This document shows, in pieces, positions 6,784 to 14,919 of a DNA stretch of 22,743 bases (its first letter is position 1; every line of letters starts with the position of its first letter). The DNA is from an uncultured Erysipelotrichaceae bacterium (GTDB lineage: Bacteria > Bacillota_I > Bacilli_A > Erysipelotrichales > Erysipelotrichaceae): NCBI GenBank assembly GCA_910586285.1, contig CAJUGR010000014.1, positions 1 through 22,743 on the forward strand, written 5' to 3'. The position numbers and the translations under genes are program-made. Below the pieces are notes generated by a model. It ran no database searches and had not been told where the DNA came from. It saw nothing but the letters and a program-made list of their open reading frames with translations.

Positions 6784-9126
6784 ATGAGGCGATCGTTTTT
6801 GATTGCGGCTTCTCGCTTTCATCGTGCCAAGGGTCAAAATTTTGCGGTAGTCGTCTTGATTTTATTGGCAGCTTGTATGCTTCAACTGTGGTTGATGTTG
6901 GCAATGGACTATAAACAGAATTTTGATCGCTGTCATGAAGCGCTTCATGGGGAAGATGTGCTATTGGTGGTGGATGATGATACGGCGGAATTGAGTGAAT
7001 ATTTGACGCAGAAATTGGAAAGTGATGGGCGAACGCGTGAATACAGCATTGCGGATGCCTTGCATATGAGAGGGGGTTTTGATTATAACGGTGGGGAAAT
7101 GAATGCGGAAATGGTGTTTTTAGAAAAAGAAGCGGCATTGGCACGTTCCATCGGCAGAGTCGAAATGATTGAGGACAGTGGTAAGGAGAGCGGGGTTTAC
7201 TTGCCGTTGATCTACCAGTCGGATGATATTGCGATCGGTAAGACGATCACGATCACAATCGGTTCACATCCGATGACGTATTCGGTTCTGGGCTTTTTTA
7301 ACAGCACCATGGCCGGTTCGAATAATTGTGCGATAATGGAAATTTTATTAACAAAGGATCATTATCAAGAACTGGAAACACTCGGTTATGCCCCAAAAGC
7401 CACGCTGTTTGGAATTCGACTAAGCGATCAGGGTGAAAGTGAAAGTGTCGAGGCAATGTTAAAAAATGCCGTTTCCGCCCAATATCCGGATACGCATATG
7501 GCCAGCACCTCGTATGCGCTCGTAACCGTATCACGTTATATATCGCAAATGATCTGTTCCGGTATATTAAGCGCTATGGCTTTTTTCATCCTGGTGATCG
7601 CCTTAGTGGTCATCGTATCGAATATCATCAATGACATTCAGGAACATATGGATGAATTGGGTATATTGAAGGCTGTGGGATATACGAGTCGTCAGTTGAT
7701 CGCTTCTTTATTCATGCAATACGGTGGCATTGCCTTCCTTGTGTGTTTGGTGGGAGTGAGTATTGCTTATGGTCTGTTTCCCTTGCTCAACACGATGATG
7801 GAAGCGCAGACAGGTATTCCTTATAACATGCGCTTTTTACCGCTGCCCACGCTCCTCACCCTGTTGATTCTGGTTGGCAGTGTGGTGTTGGTGGTTTGGC
7901 TATCGGCTCACCGTATTAATCACGTAGATCCGATCGTCGCCCTTCGCCAAGGGATTTCCACGCATAATTTTAAACGCAATCGTATTCCGTTGGATCAAAG
8001 CCATGCGCCGCTGTCATTGGCGTTGGCGCTGAAAACCACCCTTTCGGGAATGAAGTACAATGTGACGATTGCGATTACGATGCTGGCGCTTTCATTGGTG
8101 GTTGTGTTTTCGGGGGTGATGTGGAAAAGCATGATTTCCGATATGACCCCTTTCCTCAATATGATCGTCGGTGAAACAGCGGACAGTTGCATTAATGTCA
8201 ATGAATCGATCGAATCAAAGTTTTATGATGCGATGAGTGAAGATGATCGAGTCGAAAAGATCTATCTGTATCATTCGATTGAGGTACGTCATGAGGATGA
8301 GATCGGTTTGCTCGCTACGCTCAGTGATGATTTTACCAAGGTGAACAACGCGAATGTGATGATAGAAGGACGCTTTCCTCGCTATGATAATGAAATTGCG
8401 ATCGCCGCAAAATATGCCAATGAAACAGGCCTGCACATCGGTAGTGAGATGACGATCACTGCCAACGGTAATCAGATCACCTATATCATAACGGGTTTAA
8501 CGCAGACTACTAATAATCTGGGTAAGGACTGCTTAATGAGTCGTGCGGGTTATGAGCGATTGGGGGAACTAACGAATATGAGCTATTATTTGGATTTGCG
8601 GGAGGATATTGACATCGATGCGTTCAATACGGAGATCAAAGATCGCTATCCCAATCAAATTAATACCACAATCAATATTGATTCTGTGATCGCGGGTTCG
8701 GCAAGCATTTATGTTTCGTTGATGACGGTACTTGTCATTGCCATTTTAATACTGAGCGCAGTGATCATCACCTTTGTATTGTATTTGTTGGTACGAACGA
8801 TGTTAAATCATCAAAAGCGTGATTACGGCATAATGAAGGCGCTTGGTTATACTACCGGTCAGCTTATCTTACAAAATGCGCTTACCTTTATGCCGGCATT
8901 GATCATTTCTGCGATCATCGGCGCGATCGGAGGCAGCGTGATCATCAATCCGTTGATAGCGCTATTCTTAAGCAGTATCGGTATTGTCAAATGCAGTTTC
9001 ATCGTACCGCTGGATTTTATCAGTGTGGCTACCGTTGTCCTCATCCTGTTTGCGTTTACGATGGCTTGTCTGTTATCATTAAAAATCAGAAAGATCGCAC
9101 CGCGTACGATGTTGACGCAGGAATAA
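6784..9126 (+). CDS. ABC transporter permease with duplicated FtsX domains
   Basis: A 780-residue permease made of two tandem FtsX-type halves. Each half has one TM helix, a roughly 200-residue extracytoplasmic MacB-like domain and three further TM helices. Approximate helices are 20-41, 262-282, 311-340 and 363-384, then 427-445, 650-680, 702-730 and 748-771. The paired signatures ELGILKAVGYTSRQL (291-305) and YGIMKALGYTTGQL (681-694) mark the coupling regions that contact the ATPase. The ATG at 6784 is chosen because GGGGTGG precedes it; an in-frame ATG at 6703 lies deep inside the ATPase gene. The 8-TM layout with two external domains differs from the 10-TM BceB type. Likely role: moving or sensing a lipid, peptide or antibiotic at the envelope; the substrate is unknown. 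Confidence 0.9.
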   Translation: MRRSFLIAASRFHRAKGQNFAVVVLILLAACMLQLWLMLAMDYKQNFDRCHEALHGEDVLLVVDDDTAELSEYLTQKLESDGRTREYSIADALHMRGGFDYNGGEMNAEMVFLEKEAALARSIGRVEMIEDSGKESGVYLPLIYQSDDIAIGKTITITIGSHPMTYSVLGFFNSTMAGSNNCAIMEILLTKDHYQELETLGYAPKATLFGIRLSDQGESESVEAMLKNAVSAQYPDTHMASTSYALVTVSRYISQMICSGILSAMAFFILVIALVVIVSNIINDIQEHMDELGILKAVGYTSRQLIASLFMQYGGIAFLVCLVGVSIAYGLFPLLNTMMEAQTGIPYNMRFLPLPTLLTLLILVGSVVLVVWLSAHRINHVDPIVALRQGISTHNFKRNRIPLDQSHAPLSLALALKTTLSGMKYNVTIAITMLALSLVVVFSGVMWKSMISDMTPFLNMIVGETADSCINVNESIESKFYDAMSEDDRVEKIYLYHSIEVRHEDEIGLLATLSDDFTKVNNANVMIEGRFPRYDNEIAIAAKYANETGLHIGSEMTITANGNQITYIITGLTQTTNNLGKDCLMSRAGYERLGELTNMSYYLDLREDIDIDAFNTEIKDRYPNQINTTINIDSVIAGSASIYVSLMTVLVIAILILSAVIITFVLYLLVRTMLNHQKRDYGIMKALGYTTGQLILQNALTFMPALIISAIIGAIGGSVIINPLIALFLSSIGIVKCSFIVPLDFISVATVVLILFAFTMACLLSLKIRKIAPRTMLTQE

Positions 9127-9177
9127 AAGGACTCCTGATATTCAGGTGAAAATTAGTTTGTTTCATGAGATCACGAT

Positions 9178-9220
9178 AAAGGATTGATTTCTGTTTGAAA
9201 CAGAGGTCTGTCCTTTTTTA
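9178..9220 (+). terminator. Intrinsic terminator after the FtsX permease
   Basis: An imperfect hairpin with an outer stem AAAGGA/TCCTTT (9178-9183 with 9211-9216) and a strong inner stem TCTGTTT/AAACAGA (about 9190-9204) ends in a run of T (9214-9219). A small separate hairpin CCTGA/TCAGG sits at 9134-9146. Confidence 0.6.
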
Positions 9221-9345
9221 TATCACTTTTGATTTATGATTCGGTATTGATTTTGCGGTGCTTATTCATAACGTCAGATATTGCATAAGTCATGATTTTC
9301 CGCATGGTTATCGGGTAAAAAAGGTGCGTCGAATGGCGATTGATA

Positions 9346-9374
9346 TTGTTTCTGAGGGGAATTCATGGTATGAT
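9346..9374 (+). promoter_or_regulatory. Promoter of the HdeD-like membrane protein gene
   Basis: TTGTTT (9346-9351) and TATGAT (9369-9374), spaced 17 bp, carry a TGn extension before the -10 (TGGTATGAT). It places the transcription start near 9381 and so argues for the downstream ATG at 9400. Confidence 0.55.
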
Positions 9375-9399
9375 GATGAAAAGAAAAGAGGAAGGCCAA

Positions 9400-10008
9400 A
9401 TGAATTTGAAGATAGAAAATTGGAAGTTGCTTGCCCTTTCGGCGTTTTACTTTATATTTGCGATCATATCCTATACTGTACCGGCCAATGAATTTTTGAG
9501 CTTTTTTCGGATTGGCGGACTCGTCATTGCGGTTGTTGGTGCTTTACAAACACTGATCTATTTTTTCAAAAAGGATTACATGAAACCGCAGGACTTTTCT
9601 TTTTCATTGGGTCTGTTATTGATTTTCGCCGGTTTGGTAGTCAGTGCTAAGGCGGAATTTATTGTTTTGAATTATCGTCCGGTCATTGCGGTGGCAGTGG
9701 TGTTAGACAGCTTTCTGCGTTTGCAGTACAGTATGAATCTATTAAGAGTGAACGATTCTAAATGGCAACTGAACCTGTTCATGGCAGTGCTGCCGGCGGT
9801 GTGCGGTGTCATCCTCGTCTTGGTTGATCTTGGCGCGATGATGGAAAATTGTTTCAGCTTTTTGTTGATCTTCGATGGCATTGCCAATGTGTTTACCGTA
9901 TTATATTACAAGCGCTTTATTCGCCGCTGTGAAAAACAGTTTCGCGATACGATAAATAAAATAGGGGAGGAAGAAAGCGACATCATCGTAAGGGAGGATC
10001 GCTCTTAG
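9400..10008 (+). CDS. HdeD/DUF308-like integral membrane protein
   Basis: A 202-residue protein with about six hydrophobic helices (approximately 9-27, 35-56, 66-83, 87-105, 124-143 and 150-170). The last helix is followed by a basic then acidic cytoplasmic tail ending REDRS. The helix count and the spacing of short hairpins resemble HdeD/DUF308 family proteins, which are small membrane proteins of poorly defined function (acid-stress associated in enterobacteria). The ATG at 9400 follows AGAGGAAGG with good spacing. An in-frame start at 9340 would lie inside the predicted promoter. The gene seems to stand alone, as a new promoter follows before the acyltransferase. Family call is moderate; membrane location is sure. 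Confidence 0.7.
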   Translation: MNLKIENWKLLALSAFYFIFAIISYTVPANEFLSFFRIGGLVIAVVGALQTLIYFFKKDYMKPQDFSFSLGLLLIFAGLVVSAKAEFIVLNYRPVIAVAVVLDSFLRLQYSMNLLRVNDSKWQLNLFMAVLPAVCGVILVLVDLGAMMENCFSFLLIFDGIANVFTVLYYKRFIRRCEKQFRDTINKIGEEESDIIVREDRS

Positions 10009-10020
10009 TTAGACATAAAA

Positions 10021-10047
10021 AGGCGCTTGAACATAGTCTAAGCACCT
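10021..10047 (+). repeat. Imperfect palindrome over the acyltransferase promoter
   Basis: AGGCGCTT (10021-10028) and AAGCACCT (10040-10047) form an 8-bp inverted repeat with one mismatch and an 11-base centre. It spans the predicted -35 element, so it could be an operator. Read on the minus strand the mismatch becomes a G-T wobble and a T-run follows, so a minus-strand terminator is the alternative, although no minus-strand gene is nearby. Confidence 0.3.
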
Positions 10048-10054
10048 CTATGAT
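10027..10054 (+). promoter_or_regulatory. Promoter of the acyltransferase and malic enzyme genes
   Basis: TTGAAC (10027-10032) and TATGAT (10049-10054) are spaced 16 bp. They lie about 32 bases upstream of the acyltransferase ATG. Confidence 0.5.
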
Positions 10055-10085
10055 ATAAAAGAATGGGATAGAAGGAGAGAGAATC

Positions 10086-10910
10086 ATGAGCAGGAAAAAG
10101 AATCAAGATGGATTAATTCAAAGGGATTCGCTGACTCGCCTGTGGAAGCGCAATGTAGCGGCGCATCGTCAATATCGCTATAATCGCAGTTTTGTCAGTG
10201 AATTTGATCGGCGTAATCGCTATTTGAAAGGACTGATTCATGCCAAAGGATGCTTTCAGATCGGTCAGCCGTTTTATTGCCGCTATGGCAGTCACATTAC
10301 GATCGGTCGCAATTTCACATGCGGACACGGTGCAATTTTTGAAGATGAAGGGAATATTACCATCGGCAGTCATGTTGAGATGGGAAATGCGGTACGTTTG
10401 ATTACCACACGGCTGCTCAAGGATCCGCAGCTGCGCCAAAGTCATAAGGAAAGCGTAGCGAATATCGTTATTGAGGATCATGTATGGATCGGTAATGATG
10501 TCACGATTTTGCCCGGTGTTACTCTTGGAGCCTATGCGATTATTCATGATGGCAGTGTCGTGAGTGAAGATGTCGAACGGGGCGGCGTGGTTGCCGGTAA
10601 CCCGGCCGCAAGTCGTGAAGCGGAAAGTGAATTGTTAAAAGTTTTGATAGCGGATGCCGATCAGGATAAAAAGCCATCACGTTGGCAGCGAGCCCTTTCT
10701 CAAGTGGATATGGAAAAAGTGGATCGAGCCATTCATTGGACTGCCTTTGCACTTGGCGCCTATTATGCCTGTCATGCGACAAGTGAATTGGTAAAAAAGC
10801 AAGCATTATTAGAGGAGAAAAAGAATAAGTTGGAAAAGCTGTTACCGATGTGGAAACAGACATTACCGAAACAAAAGAAACGTATTTGTAAACTGTTGAA
10901 AAAGTATTGA
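10086..10910 (+). CDS. Left-handed beta-helix (hexapeptide) acyltransferase-like protein, catalytic His absent
   Basis: A 274-residue protein related to maltose/galactoside O-acetyltransferases (Maa, LacA, NodL). Hexapeptide repeats run from about 55 to 175, with recognisable family landmarks VWIGNDVTILPGVTLG (123-138) and VVAGNPA (168-174). By aligning on the VWIG block, the active-site His of Maa (motif THP) corresponds to Leu110, in RLITTRLLKDP; no His is at or next to this site. The C-terminal 90 residues (about 185-274) are unusual for the family: a stretch with a possible hydrophobic segment (HWTAFALGAYYACHA) and then a strongly basic Lys-rich coil. A strong AAGGAGA site precedes the ATG, and the malic enzyme starts 15 bases downstream. 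The fold is confident; activity and substrate are uncertain. Confidence 0.82.
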   Translation: MSRKKNQDGLIQRDSLTRLWKRNVAAHRQYRYNRSFVSEFDRRNRYLKGLIHAKGCFQIGQPFYCRYGSHITIGRNFTCGHGAIFEDEGNITIGSHVEMGNAVRLITTRLLKDPQLRQSHKESVANIVIEDHVWIGNDVTILPGVTLGAYAIIHDGSVVSEDVERGGVVAGNPAASREAESELLKVLIADADQDKKPSRWQRALSQVDMEKVDRAIHWTAFALGAYYACHATSELVKKQALLEEKKNKLEKLLPMWKQTLPKQKKRICKLLKKY

Positions 10911-10925
10911 ATGAGGTGAATACAA

Positions 10926-12101
10926 ATGGATTATGCAAAAGAATCACTGCGATTACACAGACAGTGGAAAGGAAAACTGACAAGCACGGTGAAAATGAAA
11001 ATAGCAACCCGAGATGATCTTTCACTGGCTTATACGCCGGGAGTGGCGCAGCCTTGTTTGGAAATTCAAAAGGATATTGATCAATCCTATGAATTGACCG
11101 GCCGGGGAAATTGTGTTGCGGTGATTACCGATGGTACGGCAGTTTTGGGCCTTGGCGATATCGGACCGGAGGCCGGAATGCCGGTGATGGAAGGAAAATG
11201 TGTTTTATTCAAGGAATTCGGCGGTATTGATGCGATTCCGTTATGTATCCGCAGTAAGGACAGCGATGAAATAGTGAATATTATTGCCGCATTGGCCGGC
11301 AGTTTTGGCGGTATCAATTTGGAGGATATTGCGGCACCGCGCTGTTTTGAGATTGAGGCGAAGTTAAAAGAACGCTGTGATATTCCGGTGTTTCATGATG
11401 ATCAACACGGCACGGCGATTGTCGTGGCAGCTGCTTTGATCAATGCGGTGAAAGTGTGCGGTAAGGAAATGGGACAGTTAAAAATCGTCATCAACGGCGC
11501 CGGTTCGGCCGGCATTGCGATTGCGCAGCTATTGGCACGTATGGAATTTGGTGATATTGTGTTGTGTGATCGTTTCGGCATATTGGATGGTGATGATTCG
11601 CGGCTGAATGAAGCTCAACGCGCTATGGCCAAAGCCACCAATCGTCATCAACAGCGCGGAACCTTACGTGATGCCATACGCCAAGCCGATGTTTTTATCG
11701 GTGTATCGGCACCGAATGCCGTAGATGGGGAAATGATTTCATCCATGGCGGATCATGCGATCGTATTTCCAATGGCCAATCCCACTCCGGAAATCATGCC
11801 GGATGAAGCCAAACAAGCCGGCGCTTATATTGTAGGAACGGGAAGAAGCGATTATCCCAATCAAATAAACAATGTTTTAGCTTTCCCGGGAATTTTCCGC
11901 GGGGCATTGGATGTTCGGGCATCCGATATCAATGAGGCGATGGAAATCGCGGCGGCGAAAGCTTTGGCATCATTGGTCAGTGACGAGGAACGAAGCGTCG
12001 ATTACATCATTCCCAGTGCATTGAACCGTGATGTCGCAAGGGTCATCGCCAAGGCTGTTGGGGAAGCGGCGATTGCGACCAATGTAGCACGTATTCGTTA
12101 A
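10926..12101 (+). CDS. Malic enzyme (malate dehydrogenase, oxaloacetate-decarboxylating)
   Basis: A 391-residue enzyme converting malate to pyruvate and CO2 with reduction of NAD(P). The short bacterial form is complete. It has the catalytic Tyr36 (LAYTPGVA), catalytic Lys91 (EGKCVLFKEFGG), metal ligands E133 and D134 (NLEDIAAPRCFEIE) and D158 or D159 (FHDDQHGTA), and a Rossmann motif GAGSAG (191-196). Whether it prefers NAD or NADP cannot be read reliably. A GAGGTG site precedes the ATG, the gene trails the acyltransferase by 15 bases as a likely operon member, and a terminator follows directly. With fumarase in the same window it fits anaplerotic or fermentative C4-acid metabolism. Confidence 0.93.
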   Translation: MDYAKESLRLHRQWKGKLTSTVKMKIATRDDLSLAYTPGVAQPCLEIQKDIDQSYELTGRGNCVAVITDGTAVLGLGDIGPEAGMPVMEGKCVLFKEFGGIDAIPLCIRSKDSDEIVNIIAALAGSFGGINLEDIAAPRCFEIEAKLKERCDIPVFHDDQHGTAIVVAAALINAVKVCGKEMGQLKIVINGAGSAGIAIAQLLARMEFGDIVLCDRFGILDGDDSRLNEAQRAMAKATNRHQQRGTLRDAIRQADVFIGVSAPNAVDGEMISSMADHAIVFPMANPTPEIMPDEAKQAGAYIVGTGRSDYPNQINNVLAFPGIFRGALDVRASDINEAMEIAAAKALASLVSDEERSVDYIIPSALNRDVARVIAKAVGEAAIATNVARIR

Positions 12102-12108
12102 CATAAAT

Positions 12109-12141
12109 AAGGGGCTGATCATTGATGTGATCCCCTTTTTA
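12109..12141 (+). terminator. Intrinsic terminator after the malic enzyme gene
   Basis: A GGGG plus GATCA arm pairs with TGATC plus CCCC (two-base bulge in the left arm) and is followed by TTTTT (12136-12140). It starts seven bases after the stop codon. Confidence 0.8.
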
Positions 12142-12436
12142 TTCGATTCATATTTCTCATTGATCATTGATAGAAAAAGAATAATCTAAAATCACAGATA
12201 TGGTTAAAATGATAGCGCATCATCACAGGCACATTTTTCTATGAGAAGTTTTATAACAGAGTATTTGCTAAAAAGAGACACTAAGGCAGTATTAAAAGGT
12301 TGTATAGTCTCACCCCTAAGCCATGAACCGAAACAATGAAATTTCAATTTCTATGCGGATAAAGACGATCAGCATAATTCCTTCTTTCTATCAAAGACTG
12401 CTTGACGAATCCGATTGCGGATGACAAACAGCATTC
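12142..12436. other. Intergenic stretch without a recognisable gene
   Basis: About 300 A+T-rich bases between the malic enzyme terminator and the MATE promoter. I see no open frame with a ribosome binding site, no strong hairpin and no recognisable RNA motif. The longest minus-strand frame with a plausible start (ATG near 12380) runs only 19 codons. Confidence 0.5.
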
Positions 12437-12466
12437 TGGACAAGTGTATTTACTTTCTGATATAAT
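12437..12466 (+). promoter_or_regulatory. Promoter of the MATE exporter gene
   Basis: TGGACA (12437-12442) and a perfect TATAAT (12461-12466) are spaced 18 bp, with a TGn extension (TGATATAAT). The start site would be near 12473, leaving a leader of about 70 bases before the chosen ATG. Confidence 0.65.
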
Positions 12467-12544
12467 TCTGTCATTTAGTAATTCCTTCTTGATTTTATGG
12501 ATGAAAGCAGAAGAAAAAATAGTAGCGACAGAATGGTGATAACA

Positions 12545-13861
12545 ATGGAAATAAAAAAAGAATTCGCAAAATATGCAAGTTTAAATATATTAGGAATTGT
12601 GGGTATGTCCTGTTATATCCTTGCGGATACCTATTTCATATCCAAAGCTCAGGGAACATTAGGAATTGCGGCTTTGAATTTGGTATTGCCTGTTTATGAT
12701 GTTATATATGGTATCGGTGATATGATTGGGATTGGCTCGGTGATCCGTTACAGTATTTTAAAAACAAAGAATAAAACAGAGGCGGACTCCTATTTGTTTA
12801 ACGCATTGGTGTTTGCCACTATATGTGGATTGATGTTCTCTGTGATCGGTTTGTTTGCGACGGAACCATTTCTTCAGTTTTTGGGCGCAGATGATGCTGT
12901 GATGGCGGCCGGTAAAGAGTATACGAGGATATTTATGCTGTTTGGGCCGATTTTTATGTGGAATCTGGCTGCGAATGCCTATTGCCGAAATGACGGCGCA
13001 CCGATTGTTGCGATGATGTCTACTTTGATCAGCAGCCTTTTTAACATTGTGTTTGATTATGTTCTCATGTTTCCTTTCGGAATGGGGATGAAAGGGGCAG
13101 CCTTGGCAACGGCGCTTTCACCGGTATTGGGAATTCTGATTTGTATGATTCATTTTCTATCAAAGAAAAACCATGTTAAACTAAAAATATGCAGACCATC
13201 TTTTAAAAGACTTTTATCTTCATGTCAAGTGGGAATACCGGCTTTTGTTGCACATGTATCCGCCGGTGTGGTTACGATGACATTCAATTATATCATCCTG
13301 TCGATTTCCGGAAACACTGCCGTCGCTGCCTATGGTATCATAGCGAATATTGCCCTTGTGGCGGTTGCGGTATTTAACGGTATCGCTAACGGCAGTCAGC
13401 CCTTGATCAGCCGCGATTATGGTTTAGGTAAGGATGAAAATATTCACATATTAAAGCGGTTATCATTCATAATGGCACTGGTTTTGGCCGTGGTTTTATA
13501 TGTTGTGATATTCATCGGCACAGATACTTTTATTGCTGTCTTTAACAGTGAAAGCAATCAAGAACTATATCGTTATGCCCATTTAGGCATCCGGCTTTAT
13601 TTCATCGGCATTCTTTTTTCCGGAGTGAATATTGTCGGAGCCAGCTTTTTCAGTGCGACCAATGAAGCGAAGAATGCTTCCATCATATCTCTGTTACGTG
13701 GTTTTATTCTCATCGTATTATTTGCCCTCATCCTTTCCAAGTTACTGGGAATTATCGGGATATGGTTATCCTATGCGGTTGGTGAAGCAGTCACCACAGG
13801 AGTTATGATCCTGTTATTCATGTTATCAAAAAGGAAAGCGCTGATCGGGGATAAGGTTTAA
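12545..13861 (+). CDS. MATE family multidrug/toxic-compound exporter
   Basis: A 438-residue inner-membrane antiporter of the MATE family with about twelve TM helices, full length. It expels organic cations, drugs or metabolites in exchange for Na+ or H+. Typical features are the N-terminal YASLNILG...ILADTYFIS helix, the NAAYCRNDG-like segment (here ANAYCRNDGAP), and the repeat-related second half with NGIANGSQPLISRDYG. The ATG at 12545 is preferred because GGTGAT (matching the 3' part of the anti-Shine-Dalgarno) lies 5 bases upstream. An in-frame ATG at 12497 has no ribosome binding site. The substrate cannot be predicted. It is monocistronic and convergent with the HAD gene. Confidence 0.88.
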   Translation: MEIKKEFAKYASLNILGIVGMSCYILADTYFISKAQGTLGIAALNLVLPVYDVIYGIGDMIGIGSVIRYSILKTKNKTEADSYLFNALVFATICGLMFSVIGLFATEPFLQFLGADDAVMAAGKEYTRIFMLFGPIFMWNLAANAYCRNDGAPIVAMMSTLISSLFNIVFDYVLMFPFGMGMKGAALATALSPVLGILICMIHFLSKKNHVKLKICRPSFKRLLSSCQVGIPAFVAHVSAGVVTMTFNYIILSISGNTAVAAYGIIANIALVAVAVFNGIANGSQPLISRDYGLGKDENIHILKRLSFIMALVLAVVLYVVIFIGTDTFIAVFNSESNQELYRYAHLGIRLYFIGILFSGVNIVGASFFSATNEAKNASIISLLRGFILIVLFALILSKLLGIIGIWLSYAVGEAVTTGVMILLFMLSKRKALIGDKV

Positions 13862-14003
13862 AAGCGATGAAATAGAAATTTCAATGTAAGATAAGGAGCA
13901 ATCGAAAGAGAAGCGAACTTGATAACAATGATATTTGATAGAAAATAATGATTTTCAGCTTATCACAAATGAGCGTTAATTAGTAAGATGATTCACTAAA
14001 AGC

Positions 14004-14040
14004 AAAAAGCGATGGTTACACCGCTTCTTGGTTTGTTTTT
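14004..14040. terminator. Bidirectional terminator between convergent MATE and HAD genes
   Basis: The stem at 14007-14014 and 14019-14026 has a GTTA loop. On the plus strand it has one A-C mismatch and is followed by a T-rich tail (14025-14040). On the minus strand the mismatch becomes a G-T wobble and the stem is followed by TTTGCTTTT. It can serve both the MATE gene (stop 13861) and the minus-strand HAD gene (stop 14099). Confidence 0.6.
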
Positions 14041-14098
14041 TATGATAATCATTCATATGGTATCAGAAATATTCGTATTTGCACTCATATAGTGGTGT

Positions 14099-14806
14099 TT
14101 ATATATGTTCCAGATAATGGATCAACTGATCAAAATCACCGTTTGGATATGCGCTGATATCGCGTTGTTCGGTATTGATTAAGCAATTCGTCAGAAGAAA
14201 GGTTTTCATTCCGATGGATGCAGCAATCATATCTTCGCTCACATCATTGCCAATCATTAGGCAATCTTCTTCGTTCACCGCGAATCTTTTTGCAATATCC
14301 CGATAATATTCAGGATTGGGTTTACAGTAGCAAGTATTTTCATAGGTGGTACAAAGTTCAAAATCATCAAAGGAGAGACCGGCCCAACGCGTGCGATTCT
14401 CGGTCGCAACTTTCGGAAATATCGGATTGGTCGCAAGCACAACCCGATATCCTAATTGTTTTGCCTTTTTTACTGCTTGTATTGCTTTGGGATTATACCC
14501 GCAACAGCTTTTTGCTTCATTGAAATCTTTGGTATAAAAATCATTAAAATGTGTTTTTGCCAATAACGTTTTTTCTGTTCCGAATGTTTTCTCAAACATC
14601 TCCCAAAATACGGCTTCGTTATTACGACTTCCGTCATTTTTCACCATCGCGGCTGTACCTGCCCATATCGTATCAATCAACGGTTTTGCTTCAAAACCAT
14701 AGGAGGCAAATTTGGCGGCTAACAATTTAAAATATGCCTTTGTAAATGCTTCCTGATCCATCGGCAATAAAGTTCCATCCAAATCAAATAATATCATTTT
14801 CATCAT
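14099..14806 (-). CDS. HAD superfamily hydrolase (phosphatase)
   Basis: A 235-residue cytoplasmic HAD-fold phosphatase. Motif I is FDLDGTLLP (nucleophile D8, general acid D10), motif II is LATNP (T126), motif III is YCKPNPEYY (K152) and motif IV is GNDVSEDM (D178, D182). The helical insertion after motif I (about 18-100) indicates a C1 cap, as in phosphoglycolate phosphatase-like members. The start at 14806 follows AAGGAAGGGG by five bases; a second Met immediately after is equally usable, and an upstream in-frame ATG at 14839 lacks a site. Substrate is unknown (small sugar phosphates or phosphoglycolate are typical). It ends at the shared terminator with the MATE gene. Confidence 0.87.
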   Translation of the reverse strand: MMKMILFDLDGTLLPMDQEAFTKAYFKLLAAKFASYGFEAKPLIDTIWAGTAAMVKNDGSRNNEAVFWEMFEKTFGTEKTLLAKTHFNDFYTKDFNEAKSCCGYNPKAIQAVKKAKQLGYRVVLATNPIFPKVATENRTRWAGLSFDDFELCTTYENTCYCKPNPEYYRDIAKRFAVNEEDCLMIGNDVSEDMIAASIGMKTFLLTNCLINTEQRDISAYPNGDFDQLIHYLEHI

Positions 14807-14866
14807 GAAATCCCCTTCCTTACAACCATATATTATCATTAAGGAGGTATGGCTGCGTTGTTTTTG

Positions 14867-14895
14867 GAATCATAACATTTTTATGCTTATGAATC
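14867..14895. repeat. Inverted repeat (hairpin) downstream of the GH4 gene
   Basis: GAATCATAACAT (14867-14878) pairs with ATGCTTATGAATC (14883-14895) around a TTTT centre, with one bulge and one mismatch. It lies about 25 bases after the GH4 stop on the minus strand. No U-tract follows on either strand, so it looks like a transcript-end structure or protein site rather than a classical terminator. Confidence 0.4.
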
Positions 14896-14919
14896 AAGAG
14901 GTTCCATGAATGTGATACA

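Noticed and set aside
10540..11025. Minus-strand open frame of 161 codons over the acyltransferase and malic enzyme
   Set aside because: Antisense to two convincing genes, with no start signal and no domain.
12342..12400. Minus-strand 19-codon frame upstream of the MATE gene
   Set aside because: Ribosome binding site too close to the ATG and the frame is very short; no reason to call it a gene.
14041..14060. Fur/PerR-like box (TGATAATCATT) between the convergent genes
   Set aside because: The left half matches but the right half does not, and it lies downstream of both genes where a repressor site would make little sense.
14841..14872. Plus-strand AAGGAGGT followed by ATG near the HAD start
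   Set aside because: The ATG immediately follows the site and the frame stops after eight codons.
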